Positions 41,785 through 47,500 of a stretch of DNA of 47,500 nt are shown in pieces. Source of the DNA: Symbiodinium natans. Taxonomy: Eukaryota > Sar > Dinophyceae > Suessiales > Symbiodiniaceae. The notes beneath the pieces were generated by a model, which saw only the letters and a list, made by a program, of their open reading frames with translations, was not told the DNA's origin and ran no database searches. Where the stretch lies: positions 573,174 to 620,673 of the forward strand of contig CAJNDS010002834.1 of assembly GCA_905221605.1 (NCBI GenBank). The letters run 5' to 3'. How positions within the stretch are numbered: position 1 is the first letter of the stretch; every line of letters begins with the position of its first letter. A program made the translations under genes and the position numbers.

Positions 41785-42000
41785 CTAGGGTTTCGGGGTT
41801 TAGGGGTTTAGTTTAGGGTGTCAGGGTTTAAGGGTTTAAGGGGTTGAGGGTTCAAGGGTTCAAGGGTTCAAGAGTTTAAGGGTTTAAGGGTTTGAGGGCT
41901 TAAGGGCTTAAGGGTTTAAGGGTTTAAGGGTTTCAGGGTAAGGGTTTAAGGGTTTCAGGGTAAGGGTTTAAGGGTTTAAGGCGTTAAGGGTTAAGGGGTG
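41785..42000. repeat. octamer variant TTTAAGGG tract
   Basis: Regular TTTAAGGG, TTCAAGGG and CTTAAGGG units of 8 bases, a tandem array of a telomere-like octamer. Confidence 0.9.
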
Positions 42001-42011
42001 AACCCCTTCAG

Positions 42012-42103
42012 AGCCGAAACTCCAGGACTTCGAGCTGACGAAGGTCGCTTGCCCCACCCTTCTGGGGATCTGCCGCTTGGCTTTGGGGCTTGAATGGGTT
42101 TAG
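42012..42103 (+). CDS. exon-like block with acceptor
   Basis: AACCCCTTCAG, then PKLQDFELTKVACPTLLGIC, RLALGLEWV and TAG. Thirty codons, amphipathic. Confidence 0.45.
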
Positions 42104-42249
42104 GGTTTCAGGCGTTTGGGTGATTGAGGGCCATGGTTTAGGGTTGAGCACTTCGGGGGTTTAGGGCTTACGGAGTTTAGGGTTTCAGGGGCTCAGGGGT
42201 TTAGGGCTTTACTGGGTTTAGGTTTTAGGGCGTTTGGGGCTCAAGGGGT

Positions 42250-42483
42250 TTGGGCTTAAGAGGTTGGTGTGCGGAATTTAGAGTATTGGACGAGGACTGG
42301 GGTGTGAGAGCGCGGGTCAAGGATGCAGCTTTACATGGTGTTGGAGTTCCGGGAGCTAGGAAACAAACCCTGAACCCTAAATCTTCGAACTCCAGACCGA
42401 CAGCCCAACGCACGCGCAAGGTCCTGGCAAACCGGAAAGCCCAAGTACACACAAGGCCCTCAAGCCTAAACCCTGAACCCTGA
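42250..42483 (+). CDS. open block reading through telomeric units
   Basis: CAEFRVLDEDWGVRARVKDA, LHGVGVPGARKQTLNPKSSN, then SRPTAQRTRKVLANRKAQVH. TLNPK comes from ACCCTGAACCCTAAA in frame. Seventy-seven codons; basic C-terminal half. Confidence 0.45.
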   Translation: MGLRGWCAEFRVLDEDWGVRARVKDAALHGVGVPGARKQTLNPKSSNSRPTAQRTRKVLANRKAQVHTRPSSLNPEP

Positions 42484-42562
42484 GGGTTTAGGGTTTTGAT
42501 TTAGGGTTTGGGGTTTAGGGTTTGGGGTTTAAGGTTTAGGGTTTCGGGTTTAGGGTTTAAGG
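42484..42562. repeat. TTTAGGG array, degenerate
   Basis: Eleven units; meets a CCCTGAA stretch at its left, tail-to-tail. Confidence 0.94.
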
Positions 42563-42627
42563 CTTAGGAAACACCCTTCTTTTTTCTTTTCTCGGCACGG
42601 TAAGCCTAAGTCCCTACAGTGTTTCAG

Positions 42628-42717
42628 GTGCGGTCGTTCGACGTAGGGCTCCAAACCCCGGGCCACACACATGCTTCAAGGTATAGGTTTCCTAGTAGTA
42701 GAGTAGGTAACCTTTAA
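42628..42717 (+). CDS. exon-like block with acceptor
   Basis: CCTACAGTGTTTCAG, then VRSFDVGLQTPGHTHASRYR. AAG|GTATAG is a possible donor after HAS. Confidence 0.35.
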   Translation: MRSFDVGLQTPGHTHASRYRFPSSRVGNL

Positions 42718-42740
42718 GTAGTAGAGTAGGTAACCTTTAG
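42695..42740. repeat. 23-bp tandem duplication
   Basis: GTAGTAGAGTAGGTAACCTT plus TAA/TAG, two copies in tandem. Confidence 0.95.
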
Positions 42741-42925
42741 CCTTTTTGGGGTAGTAGAATCCCCTTAGAATCCCAAAGGTTTTTCCTTTAATTCCCCCAG
42801 GTTAACTGGACAACTAGGGTTTGGAGTGTAGGGTTTGGGGTTTAGGGCTTGGGGGTTGCGGCGGTCTTAGGTTTCGGTTTTAGCGATTTATGGTTCAGGG
42901 TTCAACAGTTTTTGTTCCGTAAGCC

Positions 42926-42986
42926 CCTAAACCCTAAACCCTAAACCCTAAACCCTAAACCCTAAACCCTAAACCCTAAACCCTAA
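42926..42986. repeat. CCCTAAA array
   Basis: Nine units. Confidence 0.98.
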
Positions 42987-43001
42987 GGCTTATATGGCTT
43001 A

Positions 43002-43166
43002 TTGCTTCACCAGGGCTTAGGGGGAATTCAGGCTTTGAGGGCTCGCGGTTGCCAAGGCTGTGCTGCAACCGTGGGCTTTCTGCTGCAGCACTGCTTCGCG
43101 AGGCTTCGGGGGCTTCGAGGGAATCATGAGGTTGCCTGCCCTCACTACACCCTGAACCCGATGTCT
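43002..43166 (+). CDS. exon-like block ended by family B element
   Basis: GGIQALRARGCQGCAATVGF, LLQHCFARLRGLRGNHEVAC, then PHYTLNP. The open frame runs into the next element. Cys-rich. Confidence 0.4.
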
Positions 43167-43278
43167 CGGGATGCTCCCCCTTATACTAACAGTCCTAAAC
43201 AGGGATTATAGTACCCCCTGTCAGTACCCCCTGTTAGAATCCCTATTGAGGACTGTCAGTATAAGGGGGAACTTCCCA
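43166..43278. mobile_element. inverted-repeat element, family B
   Basis: TCGGGATGCTCCCCCTTATA at the left, TATAAGGGGGAACTTCCCA at the right. The core GGATTATAGTACCCCCTGT is partly duplicated (GTACCCCCTGT twice). Confidence 0.8.
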
Positions 43279-43321
43279 CCCTATACCCTGTAGACCCTAA
43301 TCCTACAAAGCCTTCAATTCT

Positions 43322-43568
43322 AAACCCCGACCCTGGCCCGAAACTTTGCACCCTGGCTGAAATCCCACGGCCGGAAGCCCTCTATACACCTTAAACCCCT
43401 TCCTACAGTAAGCTCAAGTCAGCGCCGCTTAGGGTTTCGGAGTCTAGGAAACGGCTGGGTGTGAGCACCCAAAGGCCTAAACCCTTGACCGAAGAAAAGC
43501 ATCCAATTCAAACAGGCCAGGGTGTTAGGAACGTAGGTTCTGGAGTCTGGAGCTTAGAGATTTCATAG
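43322..43568 (+). CDS. coding-like block with one in-frame TAA
   Basis: NPDPGPKLCTLAEIPRPEAL, YTP, TAA (in CCTTAAACC), then TPSYSKLKSAPLRVSESRKR, LGVSTQRPKPLTEEKHPIQT, GVWSLEIS and TAG. CCCCTTCCTACAG just after the TAA is a good acceptor, so the stop may be intronic. Confidence 0.45.
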
Positions 43569-43575
43569 GGTTCAA

Positions 43576-43674
43576 GGCCTTACGATGGGGCGTAAAAGGC
43601 ATGTAGCTTCTGGGTTAGCGGTTTTTCGTGTGGTTCAGGATGTGACGCGGCATGTGTGGGCAAGGGTTCAGGGT
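43576..43674 (+). CDS. exon-like block
   Basis: GLTMGRKRHVASGLAVFRVV then QDVTRHVWARV into a TTTAGGG array. Confidence 0.4.
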
Positions 43675-43707
43675 TTAGGGTTTAGGGTTTAGGGTGTAGT
43701 TTTTAGG

Positions 43708-43788
43708 GTTTTGCGTTTGGAGTGTAGTGCCAAGATTCTGGGATTAAACATGTGTGCTTTTAACCTTACGGCCTTGGTTACGCCGTAG
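43708..43788 (+). CDS. exon-like block
   Basis: VLRLECSAKILGLNMCAFNL then TALVTP and TAG. Confidence 0.35.
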   Translation, partial: VLRLECSAKILGLNMCAFNLTALVTP

Positions 43789-44039
43789 AGGGGGCGGGGC
43801 TAGGGTTCGCGGTGAACAAAAATAGCTCAGCCCTAAACCCTATAACCCAAAACCCCAAACCCTAAACCCTAAACTATCCACCGTTGACGTTTTTATGGGG
43901 CGTACCCTCCGCCCCAAAACCTGAAGCCCTAGTGTCCGAAACTCCGCCTCGTGAGGCCCTGAAGCCCGAACATCCTACAAAGCCAACATGCCAAAAGCGC
44001 TACAACCCTAGACCCGCAGAGCCTAAGACCCTAAGACCC

Positions 44040-44520
44040 TACGAGCCTAAACCCTGAATCCCTAAATCCTAAACCCTAACACCCTAAACCCGAAACCCTA
44101 AGATCCTAAAACCCTAAAACCCTAAACCTTAACCCCTAAACCCGAAGGCCTAAACCCTACACCCTACAACCCTAAAACCCTACGACCCTAAGACCCTAAG
44201 TCCCTAAACCCCGAAACCCTAAAACCCTAAGACCCTAAAACCCCCAAACCACCCTAACATCCGCTTCCCTGACCCCAAAACCCTAAACCCTAAACTCTTA
44301 AACCTTTAAAACACAAAGCCACCCTAACATCAGCCTCCTTAAACCCATCAACCCTTAAACCCCAAGACCCTAAACCCTTTAACCCTAAAACCACCCTAAC
44401 ATCGGCCTCCTTAAACCCCTAAACCCTTAAACCCAAAGACCCTAAACCCTAAACCCTAAACCCCAAACCCTAAACCCTAAACCCTAAAACCCGAAACCCT
44501 CAATCCCAAAACCACCCCCA
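44040..44520. repeat. degenerate CCCTAAA tract
   Basis: Units of 7-9 bases. ACCACCCTAACATCNGCNTC recurs near 44247, 44318 and 44390 (about 71-72 base spacing), showing a longer tandem unit. Confidence 0.85.
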
Positions 44521-44596
44521 AACACCCGCCGCCTTCTGCCGCTCTTAGGGAGCAAAGCTGCGCCTTCCCTCCCCCCCGCGCCTCTGCCGCCTCTTG

Positions 44597-44665
44597 GGGT
44601 TTAGGGTTTAGGGTTTAGGGTTTAGGGTTTAGGGTTTAGGGTTTAGGGTTTAGGGTTTAGGGCTT
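44597..44665. repeat. TTTAGGG array
   Basis: Ten units. Confidence 0.98.
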
Positions 44666-44930
44666 AGGGAGCTTAACATTTCCCTGTTGCGCGAAGGGGG
44701 AGATAGACCCACAGGCACCCAAACAACCCCAAGTGCCTCTGGAGACCCACCCTATCGGGCCTTGAAAAACATATGAAGCCATACTAAGCCCTCACCCCCT
44801 ACTTAACACCAAAAGAGCCCTCCAAACCCTTTAAGCCCTGTAATCCCGAGAGACCCAAACCTAAACCCCAAACCCCAAACCCCAAACCCTCAGCCCTAAG
44901 CCCAGAGCCCAGAGTCCGGAGTCCCCCCCC

Positions 44931-45026
44931 AGCGCCGAACAACTGCGGAGACGCAGTTCATGTAGACCACGTGGCAGCGGCCGCAGCATGCAGACGGAAG
45001 ATGTGGCCATCTGGCTAGAGCTAGGG
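44931..45026 (+). CDS. exon-like block
   Basis: SAEQLRRRSSCRPRGSGRSM then QTEDVAIWLEL. GC-rich; a frame on - is open too. Confidence 0.4.
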
Positions 45027-45049
45027 TTTAGGTTGCTTGGTATTCTAAG

Positions 45050-45132
45050 TAGCTGAGTGAGCACACTTTACACTTTTTGGAGCACTATAATCTGTAGTCC
45101 CCTATAGAACTGAAGGTGTATGAACTCAGCAA
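45050..45132. mobile_element. inverted-repeat element, family D copy 2
   Basis: GCTGAGTGAGCACACTTTAC at the left, CTGAAGGTGTATGAACTCAGC at the right. Shorter than the copy at 8505. Confidence 0.6.
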
Positions 45133-45248
45133 CTAAGTATTGGTTGCCGGGCGCAAGGGTTCACGGGATTAGGAATCGGGCGGATGGCGTTGAGGGCTGG
45201 GGTCGTTGAGGCCGTTTTGGGGGTTTAAGCCAGGGTTGAGGCTTTAAG

Positions 45249-45290
45249 CAACCCTAAACCCTAAACCCTAAACCCTAAACTCTAAACCCT
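45249..45290. repeat. CCCTAAA array
   Basis: Six units. Confidence 0.97.
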
Positions 45291-45294
45291 TTGC

Positions 45295-45390
45295 TTGGGA
45301 CCCCCAAAGCCCTTCCGAAGGAACTCAAAGCCAAACCTTAAGGTCCTCAGCCTACTCTGTGCTCTAAATCTGGGCCGGCCCTGTTTAGGT
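45295..45390 (+). CDS. exon-like block
   Basis: LGPPKPFRRNSKPNLKVLSL then LCALNLGRPCLG into a TTTAGGG array. Confidence 0.35.
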
Positions 45391-45414
45391 TTAGGGCTTT
45401 GGGTTCAGGGCTAG

Positions 45415-45470
45415 GGTTTAGGGTTTAGGGTTTAGAGTTTAGGATTTAGGGTTTAGGGTTTAGGGTTTAG
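45415..45470. repeat. TTTAGGG array
   Basis: Eight units. Confidence 0.96.
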
Positions 45471-45483
45471 GGCAGCCTAGACC

Positions 45484-45552
45484 ATTCTGTTGCCAACCGC
45501 CCACGTGTTAGGCCTTGCCTTCAGAACATGTCCCGCAGGGTTGAAGGTTTGA
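45484..45552 (+). CDS. short exon-like block
   Basis: ILLPTAHVLGLAFRTCPAGL then KV and TGA; at least one other frame is open. Confidence 0.25.
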   Translation: MLLPTAHVLGLAFRTCPAGLKV

Positions 45553-45744
45553 AGGTTTGAAGGAATGTGAATGCAGGATTTCGGGTTCAGAGCTGTGAAG
45601 GCTTGACGTTTTGAATGAATCTAGGTTTTAACCTTAAGGTTGATACGGTTTAGGGTTTAGGGTTTAGGGTTGAGGTTTTGGCGTGCAGGGTCCTTCTTGC
45701 TGCCTTGTGATTCTACTGGTGCTTCGGCAAGGAAGGCGGCTTTA

Positions 45745-45875
45745 AACCCTCAACCCATGAGCCCTAAACCCCAAACCCTGAGCCCTAAACCCCAAACCCT
45801 AAACCCTAAACCCCAAACCCTAAACCCTTAAACCCCAAACCCTGAACCCTTCACCCTAAACCCCACACCCTAAAC
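45745..45875. repeat. CCCTAAA array, degenerate
   Basis: About 18 units with CCCCAAA and CCCTGAG. Confidence 0.94.
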
Positions 45876-45916
45876 CCTCTTTGGGGCTTGGGGCTATGCC
45901 TCCCCCCCGTCCCCAG

Positions 45917-46153
45917 AGAAGCGGAGGTCCGAAATGCAAGCCCTAAACCCTAAGCCCTAAACCCTAAACCCTAAACCCTAAACCCTAAACCCTAAACCCT
46001 AAACCCTAAGCCCTAAGCCCTAAACCCTAAACCCTAAACCCTAAACCCTAAACCCTAAACCCTAAACCCTAAACCCTAAACCCTAATCGGAGGTCCGAAA
46101 TGCCTTCCTGAGCGCGGATGTGGACAAGTCTGGAACTCTCGATGCCCAGCGGC
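45917..46153 (+). CDS. EF-hand exon split by a telomeric insertion
   Basis: Left part (45917-45937) encodes the start of REAEVRNA. After the CCCTAAA array the same 16 bases recur and continue AFLSADVDKSGTLDAQR. DVDKSGTLD is a canonical EF-hand calcium loop (D1, D3, S5, G6, L8, D9), known to bind Ca2+ in calmodulin-like proteins; position 12 is missing or on the next exon. A CCGTCCCCAG acceptor lies upstream. Splicing 45927-46092 (GT...AG) restores one continuous EF-hand. Confidence 0.7.
45922..46103. repeat. 16-bp direct repeats around the CCCTAAA array
   Basis: CGGAGGTCCGAAATGC is identical at 45922-45937 and 46088-46103. It contains AG|GT, so both splice sites of the proposed intron come from the duplicated target. 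Confidence 0.95.
45938..46087. repeat. CCCTAAA array, the inserted 150 bp
   Basis: About 21 units with three CCCTAAG. No other sequence is present in the insert. Confidence 0.98.
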
Positions 46154-46155
46154 CT

Positions 46156-46312
46156 TAGGGTTTAGGGTTTAGGGTTTAGGGTTTAGGGTTTCGGGTTTCG
46201 GGTTTGGGGTTTAGGGTTTAGGGTTTAGGGTTTCGGGTTTGGGGTTTAGGGTTTAGGGTTTGGGGTTTGGGGTTTCGGGTTTGGGGTGTGGTGCTTAGGG
46301 TTTAGGGTTAGG
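46156..46312. repeat. TTTAGGG array with TTTCGGG and TTTGGGG
   Basis: About 22 units. Confidence 0.97.
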
Positions 46313-46589
46313 GTTGACAAAAACTCCTATATGAGGCCACTGGTTTCGGGTTTAGGGTTTAGGGTTTAGGGATCTGCAGTTTCGCTTACCCTCGAATTCC
46401 TTCCCTGCATCCACGAGAATCCCAACACTCTAAGATCCCAAAGCCCAACTCATGACATCCTAAACCCCAAACCCTAAACCCTAAACGCCAAACCCTAAAC
46501 CTTAATCAATCCTTATAAACCTCGAAGCCCCCAAAGAGTCTTGGGGTTTAGGGTTTAGGGTGTAGAGTTTAGGGTGTAGGGTTTAGGCG

Positions 46590-46688
46590 CGAAGTTCCCC
46601 ACTCTCCATGCAAAAGGGCAACACTTTCTTTTCGTATGGAGCCATCTTTGTTGCGCCGCGGAACTCCGAAACAATGACAAAACCCTAA
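46590..46688 (+). CDS. exon-like block
   Basis: RSSPLSMQKGNTFFSYGAIF then VAPRNSETMTKP and TAA inside CCCTAAA. Protein-like; the preceding array is TTTAGGG. Confidence 0.45.
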   Translation, partial: RSSPLSMQKGNTFFSYGAIFVAPRNSETMTKP

Positions 46689-46734
46689 ACCTAGAAGCCC
46701 TAAACTTTAAGCCATCTGTCCCCTCCCTCGCCCG

Positions 46735-46783
<49 letters not shown>
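46735..46783. repeat. poly-C tract (about 49 C)
   Basis: Longest homopolymer in the window; its true length may be unreliable in the assembly. Confidence 0.97.
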
Positions 46784-46786
<3 letters not shown>

Positions 46787-46793
46787 CCTCTAC

Positions 46794-46853
46794 CTCTCCG
46801 GTGGTGATGATGCTGACTTTTTCCAACAGCTTGAAAGGCTGCGCATGCTTCGG
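46794..46853 (+). CDS. short exon-like block ending at GTTTAG
   Basis: LSGGDDADFFQQLERLRMLR, ending CGG|GTTTAG. TTTTTCCAACAG inside is an alternative acceptor that would leave LERLRMLR. Confidence 0.4.
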
Positions 46854-46996
46854 GTTTAGAGTGTCGAGGGGTGCCGAGGGCGATGTCTCTTGAGCTGGGG
46901 TTTAGGGTTTAGGGCTTAGGGCTTAGGGCTTAGGGATGCGTGGGATTAGGATAGGGTTAAGGCCTTCGGGTTTGTTTTCGGGTTCCCCCTAACCCA

Positions 46997-47101
46997 CCTC
47001 GGTTTCTGCTGATCACGGCGAAGGACGTTCAGGAGTTCGGACGCCTTTTGAAGCTCCTCAACCCAAGCAACCCGGCATATCGTTTACTTGAAGATCCCTA
47101 G
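46997..47101 (+). CDS. exon-like block, helical
   Basis: PRFLLITAKDVQEFGRLLKL then LNPSNPAYRLLEDP and TAG. Two helix-like segments joined by NPSNP. G/C-rich third positions. Last coding-like block before the AT-rich end. Confidence 0.5.
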   Translation, partial: PRFLLITAKDVQEFGRLLKLLNPSNPAYRLLEDP

Positions 47102-47500
47102 GCCCTTACCTGAAAGCCCCACAAGCCCCATGAACCCCCTGTGAAAGCTATAGATCCTACACTCTCGTTTACAGCCTTTCAACCCTATGCGTAGGACCTT
47201 CAGAGTCTTTGTGAGTATCCTGCTCATGCCAATCGAATTAATTAACAGTAGTAGTAATAGTAGAAGAGTAGTAGTCATAGTGTGCATAGTCTAGAATAGT
47301 ACTGATCGTATTGATATAGCATTCATATGATTAACAGTACTCATGGTATCTTCATAGTACGAAGAAGTTGAAAGGACGAAATGAAAATCCCTCAGACAGT
47401 TTTGTGCTTTCTTTAGGAGCTATCATTTCTATCTTCTCTGGAACAAGGTTTATTGGAGAAAAGATTGTTGGTACCAAGGCTTTATTGTTTTCATCCTCTA
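47102..47500. other. AT-rich region without telomeric repeats
   Basis: Marked fall in GC, short TAG/TAA triplet-rich stretch (47240-47280), no heptamers and no clear frame. It may mark the edge of the telomere-repeat domain. Confidence 0.6.

Overview
The window is eukaryotic nuclear DNA packed with the plant-type telomeric heptamer TTTAGGG / CCCTAAA. It opens with a CCCTAAA array in the orientation of a left chromosome end. Several dozen more arrays follow, in both orientations, every 100-400 bases up to about position 47,000. The last 400 bases are AT-rich and free of the heptamer. Possible GT-AG intron borders, short exon-like segments, many simple repeats and a plant-type telomere repeat fit an alga or related protist. 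A dinoflagellate is my first guess, with weak support from an 11-base match to the 3' end of the dinoflagellate spliced leader at 24798-24808. Nothing identifies the species. No rRNA, tRNA, prokaryotic operon or CRISPR array was seen.

Layout. Non-telomeric DNA comes in blocks of roughly 60-300 bases. The commonest order on the + strand is CCCTAAA array, open-frame block, TTTAGGG array, spacer, next CCCTAAA array. Many blocks look like short exons. Several begin after a pyrimidine-rich tract ending in CAG just downstream of a CCCTAAA array, and several end at CAG|GTTTAG, where GTTTAG belongs to a TTTAGGG array. Almost all read on the + strand; a duplicated block at 28.3 and 28.8 kb reads on the - strand. 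The only domain I recognise is an EF-hand calcium-binding loop at 45.9-46.15 kb. Open frames of 25-50 codons are common by chance at this base composition, so most coding calls are tentative and are scored that way.

Between these lie short non-autonomous inverted-repeat elements of several families, each with two or more copies, and an 816-bp candidate DNA transposon sitting in telomeric repeats (34.5-35.3 kb). There are also a duplicated segment (28.26-29.11 kb), micro- and minisatellites, long C or G homopolymers and head-to-head telomeric junctions.

Main result. Several arrays are bracketed by 12-17 bp direct repeats, as expected if telomeric DNA was inserted at staggered breaks. At 45.9-46.1 kb a 150-bp CCCTAAA array splits an EF-hand exon between two identical 16-bp copies of a site containing AG|GT. 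Splicing from GT in the left copy to AG in the right copy would remove the array plus one copy and restore the frame exactly. I propose that telomeric repeats act here as intron-forming insertions ('telomeric introners'). The orientation of arrays around many other blocks fits this, but RNA evidence is needed.
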